Translations under genes and position numbers: made by a program
Notes under the pieces: generated by a model
The model's input: the letters and a program-made list of their open reading frames with translations, nothing else
What the model was told of the DNA's origin: nothing
Database searches by the model: none
Assembly (NCBI RefSeq): GCF_002904335.1
Contig: NZ_PPHF01000038.1
Coordinates: 62,001 to 126,000 of the forward strand
Direction: 5' to 3'
Length of the DNA: 64,000 bases
From: Amycolatopsis sp. CA-126428
Lineage (GTDB): Bacteria; Actinomycetota; Actinomycetes; Mycobacteriales; Pseudonocardiaceae
Part shown: positions 25,815 through 33,823 of the stretch, piece after piece
Position numbering within the stretch: position 1 is the stretch's first letter
How the letters are laid out: every line of letters begins with the position of its first letter

Positions 25815-27599
25815 TTGCCGTACGAACCGCACTGGCCCGACTCACACGGTGAGCAGACCGACGTCCTGCCGGTCGTCCGGCCCGAGCCGCAGCCCGGCCC
25901 CGCCGCCGCGAAGCGGTCCTTCCGCACGGCCGGCCTGATCGCGGGCGGGGTGTTCGGCGTGCTCGTCGCGGTCTACGGGATCGACCTCCTGATCAGCCAG
26001 GGCAGCGTCCCGCGCGGGGTGACCGTCGCCGGTGTCGACGTCGGCGGGATGGGCCGCGAAGCGGCCGAGCAGGAACTGCGCGGGAAGATCGAGCCGCGGC
26101 TGACGCGCCCGCTCGCCGTCACCGCGGGCGAGTACCAGGGGACGCTGGCGCCGACGCTCGCCGGGCTGAAGCTCGACTGGCCGCAGACCCTCGACCAGGC
26201 CGGCGAGCAGCCGCTGAACCCGTTCACGCGCCTTTCGTCGCTGTTCTCCAGCCGCGAGGTCGGCGTCGTCACCCACGCCGACGACGCGAAGCTCACCGCC
26301 GCACTGGAGACGCTGCGCGGCCAGGTCGACCGCGACCCGGTCGAGGGCACCGTCAAGTTCGAGGGCGCCCGGCCGGTCGCCGTGCCGCCGAAGACCGGGC
26401 AGAAGCTCGACGTGCCGGCCGCGACCGCCACCGTCGTCGAGAAGTGGGCGAGCGGGGAAACCCTCGCGCTGCCCGTGACCAGCACGCCGGTGCGGACCAC
26501 GGCCGAAGGCGTCCAGGCGGCGCTCGACGGGTTCGCGCGTCCCGCCGTGTCCGGCCCCCTGCTGATCAAGGGCGAAGGCAAGGTCGCCACCGTGAAGCCG
26601 GAGGCGATCGCCGCGGCGATCACCTTCGAACCGGCCGAGGGTGGCGGGCTGACCCCGAAGATCGACAACGCGAAGATCGCCGAAGCCGCCGGGCCGCAGC
26701 TGAAGTCCACCGAGAAGGAGGGCAAGGACGCGACCGTCGTCTTCGAGGGCGGCAAGCCCGCGGTCGACCCCTCCACCGACGGCCGGACCGTCGACTGGGA
26801 CCCCAGCCTCAAGCCGCTGCCCGACGTGCTCAAGAAGACCGGCGGCCGCGAGCTCCCGGCCGTCTACAAGGACAGCCCGGCGAAGGTGACCACCGAGCAG
26901 GCGAACCAGCTGGGCATCAAGGAAGTCGTCGGCGAGTTCACGACCGAGAAGTTCGCGGCCGACTCCGGGGTGAACATCCGGACCGTCGCCCAGAAGGTCA
27001 ACGGCGCCATCGTCAAGCCCGGGGAAACCTTCAGCCTCAACGGTTTCACCGGCCCGCGCGGCACGGCCCAGGGCTACGTCGAGGCGGGCGTGATCAAGGA
27101 CGGCGCTCCGGGGCGCGAGGTCGGCGGCGGCATTTCGCAGTTCGCGACCACGCTGTACAACGCGTCCTACTTCGCGGGCCTCAAGGACGCGGGGCACAAG
27201 GAGCACAGCTACTACATCAGCCGCTACCCCGCCGCGCGCGAGGCGACGGTGTTCCAGAACCCCAACGGGTCCAGCGTGATCGACCTCAAGTTCACCAACG
27301 ACTCGCCGACCGGCATCGCGATCCAGACCATCTGGACGCCGTCGTCGATCACCGTGAAGCTGTGGGGCACCAAGCGCTACACCGTCGAGTCGATCGAAGG
27401 CGAGCGGACCAACCCGAGCGACCCGCAGCCCAAGCCGGGGCCGGCGGAGAACTGCCACGCCTCGAACGGCGCGCCGGGATTCACCACCAGCAACACCCGC
27501 GTGCTCAAGGACGCCGCCACCGGCCGTGAAGTCGGCCGGTCGACCCGGACCGTGCACTACAACCCGCAGCCGAAAATCGTCTGCGGCGACGGACAGTGA
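25815..27599 (+). CDS. membrane-anchored VanW-family protein with putative peptidoglycan-binding repeats
   Basis: 594 residues. A cytoplasmic N-terminus (~1-35) leads to one membrane helix (about 38-58, AGLIAGGVFGVLVAVYGIDLL), then extracytoplasmic domains. Two YkuD-associated/PG_binding_4-like segments (about 65-190 and 215-330) precede a VanW domain (about 380-510) marked by FSLNGFTGPRG and GREVGGGISQFATTLYNA. VanW proteins occur with glycopeptide-resistance genes but are common in actinomycetes without them; the biochemical role is unknown. Start is TTG after AGGGGTGGAGAG; no better start lies nearby. Confidence 0.87.
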   Translation: MPYEPHWPDSHGEQTDVLPVVRPEPQPGPAAAKRSFRTAGLIAGGVFGVLVAVYGIDLLISQGSVPRGVTVAGVDVGGMGREAAEQELRGKIEPRLTRPLAVTAGEYQGTLAPTLAGLKLDWPQTLDQAGEQPLNPFTRLSSLFSSREVGVVTHADDAKLTAALETLRGQVDRDPVEGTVKFEGARPVAVPPKTGQKLDVPAATATVVEKWASGETLALPVTSTPVRTTAEGVQAALDGFARPAVSGPLLIKGEGKVATVKPEAIAAAITFEPAEGGGLTPKIDNAKIAEAAGPQLKSTEKEGKDATVVFEGGKPAVDPSTDGRTVDWDPSLKPLPDVLKKTGGRELPAVYKDSPAKVTTEQANQLGIKEVVGEFTTEKFAADSGVNIRTVAQKVNGAIVKPGETFSLNGFTGPRGTAQGYVEAGVIKDGAPGREVGGGISQFATTLYNASYFAGLKDAGHKEHSYYISRYPAAREATVFQNPNGSSVIDLKFTNDSPTGIAIQTIWTPSSITVKLWGTKRYTVESIEGERTNPSDPQPKPGPAENCHASNGAPGFTTSNTRVLKDAATGREVGRSTRTVHYNPQPKIVCGDGQ

Positions 27600-27650
27600 C
27601 CTCCTAACGGCCGTTCACGCTGGGCGTCCACGGCGGTACCCTGGGTGCCC

Positions 27651-28853
27651 ATGACAGGGCGCGCGGCAGGCTTCCGGGACGTCCTCGCCGTGACCGAGTT
27701 CCGGGCGCTGTTCTCGGCCCAGCTGGTCTCGGTCACCGGTGACCAGCTGGCGCGGGTCGCGCTGTCGATCCTGGTGTACGACCGCACGAACTCGCCGGGC
27801 TGGGCCGCGCTGACCTACGCGCTGACGTTCCTGCCGGACCTCGTCGGCGGGCCGCTGCTGTCCGGGCTGGCCGACCGGTACCCGCCGCGGACGGTGATGG
27901 TCCTGGCCGACGTCCTGCGGGCGCTCGCGGTGGCCGTGATGGCGGCGCCGGGCCTGCCGCTGCCGGTGGTGGCGGCGCTGCTGGTCGGCGTCCAGCTGTT
28001 CAACCCGGTGTGGAACTCGGCCCGGGCCGCGCTGCTGCCGCAGGTGCTGCCGGGCGAGACGTTCGTGCCCGGGATGGGTCTGCTGATGATGCTGGTCCAG
28101 GCGGGCCAGGTCGCCGGGTTCGCCCTCGGCGGGCTGCTCGTGGCGGGTCTCGGCACCGGCGGCGCCCTGCTGGCGGACGCGGCGAGCTTCGCGGTGTCCG
28201 CCCTGTTCCTGGCCGCCGGAGTGCAGGCCTGGCCGCCGCGGGAAACCTCCGGCGTCCGGTGGTGGCGGCACGTCCGGGCCGGCTGGACGGTGGTGGCCGG
28301 CGACCGGCGGCGGCTCGCCCTGGTGGCGCTGGGGTGCGTGTCGGGGCTCTACATCGCGGGCGAGGCGATCGCCGCGCCGTACGCCGCCGAGCTCGGCGGC
28401 GGCGCGGTCGTGGTCGGGCTGCTGCTCGGGGCGTTCGCGCTGGGGAACGTGCTCGGCATGGCGGCGTTGTCGCGGATCCCGCCCGCGCGGCGGGGACCGT
28501 TGCTGGGGCCGCTCGCCGTGCTGGCCTGCGCGGCTTTGCTGGGCTGCGCGCTGCACCCGGACCTGGTGGCCACGTTGGCGCTGTTCACGCTGTCCGGGGT
28601 GGCCAGTTCGTACAACTTGATCGCGAACACGACGTTCGTGCAGCTGACGCCGGAGGCTCAGCGCGCCCAGTCGTTCGGGTTCGCGTTGACGGCGTTGCGG
28701 GTGTCGCAAGGGCTCGGCGTGGCGCTGGCCGGCGTGGCCGCCGAACGCGTGGCCCCGCACGGCGTCGTCGCGGGAGCCGGGGCGATCGGCGTGCTGGCGG
28801 CGTTCGGTGCGGCCCGGCTGTGGCGGCGTTCGGTGCGACCGGATCCCCGGTGA
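27651..28853 (+). CDS. MFS transporter, multidrug-efflux-like
   Basis: 400 residues with about 12 hydrophobic segments. LADRYPPRTVMVLADVLRA corresponds to the MFS motif between helices 2 and 3. The pattern FRALFSAQLVSVTGDQLARVALSILVYDRT is typical of actinobacterial MFS exporters of the macrolide-efflux (MefA-like) type. The substrate is unknown. The ATG at 27651 has TACCCT eight bases upstream and no ribosome site. The stop codon lies in the left arm of a 12-bp palindrome that separates it from the PTDWT gene. Confidence 0.85.
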   Translation: MTGRAAGFRDVLAVTEFRALFSAQLVSVTGDQLARVALSILVYDRTNSPGWAALTYALTFLPDLVGGPLLSGLADRYPPRTVMVLADVLRALAVAVMAAPGLPLPVVAALLVGVQLFNPVWNSARAALLPQVLPGETFVPGMGLLMMLVQAGQVAGFALGGLLVAGLGTGGALLADAASFAVSALFLAAGVQAWPPRETSGVRWWRHVRAGWTVVAGDRRRLALVALGCVSGLYIAGEAIAAPYAAELGGGAVVVGLLLGAFALGNVLGMAALSRIPPARRGPLLGPLAVLACAALLGCALHPDLVATLALFTLSGVASSYNLIANTTFVQLTPEAQRAQSFGFALTALRVSQGLGVALAGVAAERVAPHGVVAGAGAIGVLAAFGAARLWRRSVRPDPR

Positions 28854-28882
28854 CCGGCCCCGCCGAGGTACCGGTCACCGGG
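28846..28882. terminator. bidirectional hairpin between MFS and PTDWT-repeat genes
   Basis: CCCGGTGACCGG (28846-28857) pairs exactly with CCGGTCACCGGG (28871-28882) over 13 bases. The MFS stop TGA (28851-28853) is in the left arm, and the repeat-gene stop is 6 bases beyond the right arm. Confidence 0.6.
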
Positions 28883-28888
28883 CACTGG

Positions 28889-29167
28889 TCAGCGTCGCGT
28901 CCAGTCGGTGGGGATCTGGCGCGGGGTCCAGTCGGTCGGGCACTGCGCCGGGGCGACGCCCGGCCGGGTCCAGTCGGTCGGCAGCTCGCGGGCGGTCCAG
29001 TCGGTGGGCAGTTCGCGGGCGGTCCAGTCGGTCGGCAGCTGCCGCGGGGTCCAGTCGGTCGGGATCGCCCGGGTCCAGTCGGTGGGGAGCTGCCGGGTCC
29101 AGTCGGTCGGCCGCTGCGCGCGACGGCGGGACGGGACGATGTTGCTGCCGGGCAGGAAGTGCGACAT
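28889..29167 (-). CDS. small protein built of eight PTDWT repeats, unknown
   Basis: 92 residues. A 19-residue head (MSHFLPGSNIVPSRRRAQR) is followed by eight copies of PTDWT, separated by 2-9 residues (mostly RQL, RAI, AREL or PRQ-type links). The DNA repeats have 24-27-base periods and are nearly identical. There is no signal peptide or membrane helix. AGGAG (29175-29179) sits 7 bases before the ATG, one of the best ribosome sites in the window, which favours this strand over the antisense frame encoding VQSVG repeats. It lies between two plus-strand genes, with direct repeats upstream. A multi-core peptide precursor or a repeat-type adhesive or binding protein are both possible; nothing nearby decides. 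Confidence 0.6.
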   Translation of the reverse strand: MSHFLPGSNIVPSRRRAQRPTDWTRQLPTDWTRAIPTDWTPRQLPTDWTARELPTDWTARELPTDWTRPGVAPAQCPTDWTPRQIPTDWTRR

Positions 29168-29204
29168 GGTTTTTCTCCTGTTGTGAGGGGATTAGTACGG
29201 TGCG

Positions 29205-29229
29205 TGACCGGACCGTAGCCTGACCGGAC
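29205..29229 (-). promoter_or_regulatory. direct repeats TGACCGGAC upstream of the PTDWT gene
   Basis: TGACCGGAC occurs at 29205-29213 and 29221-29229, a 16-base period, 38-62 bases before the repeat-gene ATG. The spacing suits a dimeric regulator bound to one DNA face. Inference only. Confidence 0.35.
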
Positions 29230-29376
29230 TAGTGACACACCGCGTTCATTCGGTTACATTGACGATTTCCGCGAAGAGTTCCGTCCTGAACAGAAGGGCG
29301 TTTCGTGGGATTGTCCGGGTCCCAAGGGCGAAAGCCCAGCTCAGAACGTCCACGATCAGGTACCCGAACGTGGGCG

Positions 29377-30651
29377 ATGTGGAAGCTGGCCACTCCGGTG
29401 CTCGGCTACGTCCTCATCGTCGACGCCCTGGCGCTGATCGCGGTCCTCTCGACGGCCGCGCTGGTGCCGATCACCACCCCGTCGCTGCTCTGGTGTGGAC
29501 TGATCCTCGCCGGTGAGGTCGTGCACCTCGAAGCGGCGCAACGCATCGAGCGCATCCGCGAGCTGGCCGCCGACGGCCGTCCGCACATGCACCTCCAGTC
29601 GATCTGGATCTTCGCCGGGCTGCTCCTGCTGCCGCCGCCGCTGGCCACGCTCGTCATCGTCGTGAGTTATGCCCATTCCTGGGTCCGGGTCTACAAACGA
29701 CGAGGTGTGATTCACCGGAAAGTGTTTTCCGGGGCGACGGTGATCCTGGCGTGCACCGCCGCGGGGGCGGTGTTGTGGGCGGGCACCGGGCACGTGGCGC
29801 CGTACGTGCCCTACCTGGACGGATTCGGCGGGATGATCGCGCTGCTGACGTCCGGAATCGTCTACTTCGGCCTGAACTACGTGCTCGTGATCGCGGCGAT
29901 CCTGCTGAGCAACCCGGGAAAGCCGCCGCGGCAGGCGTTCGGCAACGCGTCCGACGTGCTGATCGTGCTGGCCGCGGTCGGCGTCGGCTGCGGCATCGCG
30001 CTGGTGATGACGGTCCGGCCGTGGCTGCTGCCGGTGCTCATGGTGACGCCGGTGGCGCTGCACATCGGCCTGCTGCTGCCGCAGTTCCAGGCGGCCGCGC
30101 GCACGGACTCCAAGACGGCGCTGCTCGCGCCGGAGTTCTGGGTCCAGCTGGCCCGCAACGAGCTGGCCCGCGCGGCGGAGCTGTCCTCGACGGCCGGCGT
30201 GCTGATGATCGACATCGACCACTTCAAGGCCATCGACGACGGCAACGGCCACCTGGCGGGCGACGAGGTCCTGCGCGCGGTCGCGGCGGCGATCCAGGCC
30301 GCCGTCCGCGGCGGTGACTACGTGGGCCGTTTCGGCGGCGACGAGTTCGTGGTGCTGCTCCCGGGCACGACCAGCGCGGAGCTGGCGTCGGTCGCGGACC
30401 GCATCCGGATCGCGATCGCCCGGCTCGAGGTGCCGGTCCCGGTGATCCGCCCGGGCAAGCCCGAGGTGATCAGCGGCCTGACGGCTTCGATCGGCGCGGC
30501 GGTGTACCCGGAAACGGCCACGGAGTACACGATCCTCCTGCAGGCAGCGGACGACGCGGTGTTCGAGGCCAAGGCGGGCGGCCGTGACCGTGTGGTCCTC
30601 GCGACCGCCCGCAGTGAGCTGACCCGCCCGGAAATCCCGGACGCCCTCTGA
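29377..30651 (+). CDS. membrane-bound GGDEF diguanylate cyclase
   Basis: 424 residues from ATG 29377; an earlier start at 29305 adds an unlikely basic tail. About six to seven membrane segments (residues ~1-240) are followed by a GGDEF domain (~255-415). The signature RFGGDEFVVLLPGT is intact, so c-di-GMP synthesis from two GTP is expected. RGGD five residues before GGDEF fits the inhibitory I-site. No EAL or PAS domain is present, so the membrane part is the likely sensor. It abuts the convergent trpB2 gene with one base between. Confidence 0.9.
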   Translation: MWKLATPVLGYVLIVDALALIAVLSTAALVPITTPSLLWCGLILAGEVVHLEAAQRIERIRELAADGRPHMHLQSIWIFAGLLLLPPPLATLVIVVSYAHSWVRVYKRRGVIHRKVFSGATVILACTAAGAVLWAGTGHVAPYVPYLDGFGGMIALLTSGIVYFGLNYVLVIAAILLSNPGKPPRQAFGNASDVLIVLAAVGVGCGIALVMTVRPWLLPVLMVTPVALHIGLLLPQFQAAARTDSKTALLAPEFWVQLARNELARAAELSSTAGVLMIDIDHFKAIDDGNGHLAGDEVLRAVAAAIQAAVRGGDYVGRFGGDEFVVLLPGTTSAELASVADRIRIAIARLEVPVPVIRPGKPEVISGLTASIGAAVYPETATEYTILLQAADDAVFEAKAGGRDRVVLATARSELTRPEIPDAL

Positions 30652-30652
30652 C

Positions 30653-32005
30653 CTACGGCAGCGTCGCCAACGACTCCTCGAGCGTCGCATCGGAAAGCTC
30701 GTTGTCCACCATGTCCCCGGCGAGGTAAGCACCGTACGCCGGCAAGTCCAGGTGAGCGTGACCGCACAGCGCCGTGAGGATCACCTTCTCCTCGCCGGTC
30801 TCCTTGCACCGCAACGCTTCCTGGATGCACGCCGCGAGCGCGTGGGTCGGCTCGGGTGCCGGGATGATGCCCTCGGACCGGGCGAACCGCACCCCCGCCG
30901 CGAAGCACTCCTGCTGGCCGATGGCGATCGCCTCGATCAGGCCGAGTTCGTAAATGTGCGAAATGAGCGGTGACATCCCGTGGTAGCGCAGGCCGCCCGC
31001 GTGGATCGGGTCCGGGATGAACTCGTGGCCGAGCGTGTGCATCTTCAGCAGCGGCGTCAGGCCGGCCGTGTCGCCGAAGTCGTAGGCGTACTTGCCGCGC
31101 GTCAGGGACGGGCACGCCGCCGGCTCGACCGCGCGGATCACCGGGTCCATCCGGCCGGCCAGCTTTTCGCGCAGGAACGGGAACGCGAGCCCGCCGAAGT
31201 TGGAGCCGCCGCCGGTGCAGCCGACCAGGAGGTCCGGGGTGTCGCCGGCCAGCTCGAACTGCTTCAGCGCTTCCTCACCGATGACCGTCTGGTGCAGCAG
31301 CACGTGGTTGAGCACGCTGCCGAGCGCGTACCGCGCGTCCGGGTCCTGCGCCGCCTGCTCGACGGCTTCGCTGATCGCGATGCCGAGACTGCCCGTCGAG
31401 TCCGGGTGCCGCTCGAGGATCGCCCGGCCGGACTCGGTCAGCTCCGACGGGCTCGGGTGGACGGTCGCGCCGAACGTCTCCATCATCAGCTTGCGGTAGG
31501 GCTTCTGGTCGTAGGACGCGCGCACCTGCCAGACCTCGCACTCCAGGCCGTACTGGGCGCAGGCGAACGCGAGCGCGCTCCCCCACTGGCCGGCGCCGGT
31601 CTCGGTCGTCAGCCGCGTGACGCCTTCGGCCGCGTTGTAGAACGCTTGCGGCACAGCGGTGTTCGGCTTGTGGGAGCCGACCGGGCTGACGCCCTCGTAC
31701 TTGTAGTAGATCCGCGCGGGGGTGCCCAGCGCCTTCTCGAGCCGGCGCGCCCGGAACAGCGGCGACGGGCGCCAGAGCCGGTAGACCTCCCGCACTTCTT
31801 CCGGGATGTCGACATAGCGATCAGTCGTCACTTCCTGGGCGATGAGCGCCTGCGGGAACAGCGGCGCGAGGTCGTCCGGCCCGACGGGCTCGCGCGTGCC
31901 GGGGTGCAGCGGCGGTGGCGGCGGCTCGGGCAGATCGGGGATGACGTTGTACCACTGGGCAGGGAGATCGGCTTCGTCCAGGACGTATTTGGTCTGTTCA
32001 GCCAT
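30653..32005 (-). CDS. TrpB2-type tryptophan synthase beta-like PLP enzyme
   Basis: 450 residues, longer at the N-terminus than TrpB1, as usual for TrpB2. The PLP lysine is K113 in [11 protein letters not shown]. The phosphate-binding [11 protein letters not shown] and the TrpB2-like [15 protein letters not shown] are clear. The enzyme condenses indole (or serine-derived intermediates) with L-serine. No trpA or other trp gene is adjacent, as common for TrpB2, so it may salvage indole. AAGGAGG (32010-32016) precedes ATG 32005; a GTG one codon upstream is less well spaced. Confidence 0.93.
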   Translation of the reverse strand: MAEQTKYVLDEADLPAQWYNVIPDLPEPPPPPLHPGTREPVGPDDLAPLFPQALIAQEVTTDRYVDIPEEVREVYRLWRPSPLFRARRLEKALGTPARIYYKYEGVSPVGSHKPNTAVPQAFYNAAEGVTRLTTETGAGQWGSALAFACAQYGLECEVWQVRASYDQKPYRKLMMETFGATVHPSPSELTESGRAILERHPDSTGSLGIAISEAVEQAAQDPDARYALGSVLNHVLLHQTVIGEEALKQFELAGDTPDLLVGCTGGGSNFGGLAFPFLREKLAGRMDPVIRAVEPAACPSLTRGKYAYDFGDTAGLTPLLKMHTLGHEFIPDPIHAGGLRYHGMSPLISHIYELGLIEAIAIGQQECFAAGVRFARSEGIIPAPEPTHALAACIQEALRCKETGEEKVILTALCGHAHLDLPAYGAYLAGDMVDNELSDATLEESLATLP

Positions 32006-32070
32006 CACGCCTCCTTGGTCGGCACCTCAACTTAGGACGCACCCGGCCGCGGAGCCAGTACGGTGACCGG

Positions 32071-32748
32071 GTGAGGAATTCAGTCCTGAACGACATCCCG
32101 ACGTGGCACCCGCCCGCCGGCCGCGGCCCGGGCCTGGTGCTGATCCAGGAAATCTTCGGGCTGGACGACTACCTGCGCTCGGTGGCGTCGGACCTGGCCG
32201 CCGCGGGGTACGTGGTGGCGGTCCCGGAGCTGTTCTGGCGCACGGCACCGGGCTGGTCGTCGACCCACGACGAAGCGGGTGTCGCGGCTTCGATGGCGGT
32301 GATGTCCGCCTTCGACCCGGCCTTGGGGCGGTCCGACGTCCTGGCCACGGTCGGCCACCTCCGGTCCCTGCCGTCGGTGACGGGCGGCGTGGGTGTTTTG
32401 GGTTTCTGCTTGGGCGGCTCGCTGGCCTTCGCGGCGGCGGCCGAGGGCGATCCGGACGTGGCGGTGTCGTTCTACGGCTCGACGGTGGCGCAGCAGATCG
32501 ACGCTCTTTCCCGCGTCGCATGCCCGATCCAGTTCCACTTCGGCGGGGCGGACCCGTACATCCCGCGGTCCGACGTGGCCGTGGTGGAGGCCGCGGTGGC
32601 CACGCATCCCGGGGCGGAGATCCACGTCCAGGAGGAGGCGGGGCACGCGTTCCACAATCACGTGGCCCCGATGTTCCACCACCCCGAAGCGGCGGCCCGG
32701 GCGTGGGAGCTGACGACGGAGTTCCTGCGGCGGACCCTGCCGGCGTGA
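32071..32748 (+). CDS. dienelactone hydrolase family protein
   Basis: 225 residues, alpha/beta hydrolase fold. The nucleophile cysteine lies in VLGFCLGGSLAFAA (~C113), the acid in FHFGGADPYIP, and the histidine in EEAGHAFHNHV, the Cys-Asp-His triad of carboxymethylenebutenolidase-type enzymes. It hydrolyses small lactones or esters. TACGGT (32059-32064) lies 6 bases before the GTG start without a ribosome site. GTGA overlap couples it to the downstream PAP2 gene. Confidence 0.9.
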   Translation: MRNSVLNDIPTWHPPAGRGPGLVLIQEIFGLDDYLRSVASDLAAAGYVVAVPELFWRTAPGWSSTHDEAGVAASMAVMSAFDPALGRSDVLATVGHLRSLPSVTGGVGVLGFCLGGSLAFAAAAEGDPDVAVSFYGSTVAQQIDALSRVACPIQFHFGGADPYIPRSDVAVVEAAVATHPGAEIHVQEEAGHAFHNHVAPMFHHPEAAARAWELTTEFLRRTLPA

Positions 32749-33473
32749 AGGCGCTCTTCCGGGGCGTCGGCGGGCGCCCCGGCGTGCTCGTCGAGCTGGC
32801 CTTCCTCCTGCTCTGGTTCCTGCTCTTCGCGCGGCTCGACGCCGCTGTGGGCAAGGACTTCGCGGCCGCCGACGCCCACGCGCTGGCGCTGCAGTCCCTG
32901 GAACACCTGGCAGGCCTCGACATCGAGCGGAGTGCGAACGACTGGCTGGCCGGCCGGCCGGTCCTCGGCCACCTGGCGGTGTACCTGTACCGGCTGTACT
33001 ACGTGGTGGTCGCGGGTGTGCTGGTGTGGGTGTTCGTCCGCCACGCCGAGGTCTACCGCCGGGTGCGCCGGACGATGGTCGCGATGACGGCTCTGGTCCT
33101 GCCGGTGTACTGGGCAGTGCCGATGTCGCCACCGCGGTTCGCGCTGCCGGGCGCGGTGGACATCGTGGCCAGGTATGACTTCCTGGGCGTGGAGAGCTGG
33201 ACGAAATCCACCCACTACACGGCGATGCCGAGCATGCACGTCGGCTGGTCGCTGTGGTGCGCGTACGCGGTGTGGACCGCCCTGCGCGGCACGCACCCAC
33301 GCCTGGCGACGGCGGCGTGGTCGTTCCCGCTGCTGATGATGGCGGACGTGCTCGCCACGGCGAACCACTACCTGCTGGACATCGCGGGCAGCGTCGCACT
33401 GCTGACCGTCTCGGTCATCGTGGCGTCCTGGTGCGGCCGGCTCGCCGAGTCCTGGCGAACTGCGCCTGCGTAG
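32745..33473 (+). CDS. PAP2-superfamily membrane protein (inositolphosphotransferase-like)
   Basis: 242 residues, about six membrane helices. The PAP2-like signatures MPSMHVGWSLW and ATANHYLLDIAGS carry the two active-site histidines; these match the Aur1/PAP2_3 branch. It probably removes or transfers a lipid phosphate group at the membrane. GTG 32745 overlaps the dienelactone-hydrolase stop (GTGA), showing translational coupling. Why these two enzymes share an operon is unclear. Confidence 0.85.
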   Translation: MKALFRGVGGRPGVLVELAFLLLWFLLFARLDAAVGKDFAAADAHALALQSLEHLAGLDIERSANDWLAGRPVLGHLAVYLYRLYYVVVAGVLVWVFVRHAEVYRRVRRTMVAMTALVLPVYWAVPMSPPRFALPGAVDIVARYDFLGVESWTKSTHYTAMPSMHVGWSLWCAYAVWTALRGTHPRLATAAWSFPLLMMADVLATANHYLLDIAGSVALLTVSVIVASWCGRLAESWRTAPA

Positions 33474-33816
33474 TGGAAATCCACCGTCATTTCGATTTCT
33501 TCGGCGCTGAGCAAGGTCAGTCCGGCTTCCCGGAGCTTCGACTTCGAGGAACTCCTCGAATCCGGCTCGACCCGGCCGGCCCCGCGATCCCGCTCCTCGC
33601 CGCCGCGGCCGTCGTGCTCCTCATCGTGCTGACCGGACTGCGGGTGAGGACGGCGGCGGGCCCCAACGGCGTCTCGGTCCACTGTGGAGCGTTCGGCCGG
33701 CCGCGCCGCACCTACTTCACGCTCCGGACCGGACCCGCGCTGCGCCTGACCCTGCGCACCGGGCCCCCGATCCCCACGCCGCCGCCGCGACCGTCCACGA
33801 AGCGAAGTCCGCCTGA
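33473..33816 (+). pseudogene. decayed small membrane/PH-like protein
   Basis: A frame starting at GTG 33473, one base inside the PAP2 stop, gives one membrane helix (IPLLAAAAVVLLIVLTGL) and TAAGPNGVSVHCGAFGRPRRT, like the start of a bacterial PH domain. It then jumps to FTLRTGPALRLTLRTG, which looks like the end of the same domain. The natural-looking end PDPHAAAATVHEAKSA plus TGA (33814) is in a different frame, shifted near 33760. This suggests an internal deletion and a small frameshift. No other gene is seen in this 350-base stretch. The identification of the ancestor is tentative. Confidence 0.35.
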
Positions 33817-33823
33817 CACCGCG

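Noticed and set aside
28889..29167. Calling the PTDWT protein a RiPP precursor outright
   Set aside because: No modifying enzyme, protease or dedicated transporter could be tied to it; the layout alone is not enough.
28908..29186. Plus-strand frame with VQSVG repeats as the real gene
   Set aside because: It is the antisense of the PTDWT frame, has a GTG start with no ribosome site, whereas the minus frame has AGGAG at ideal spacing.
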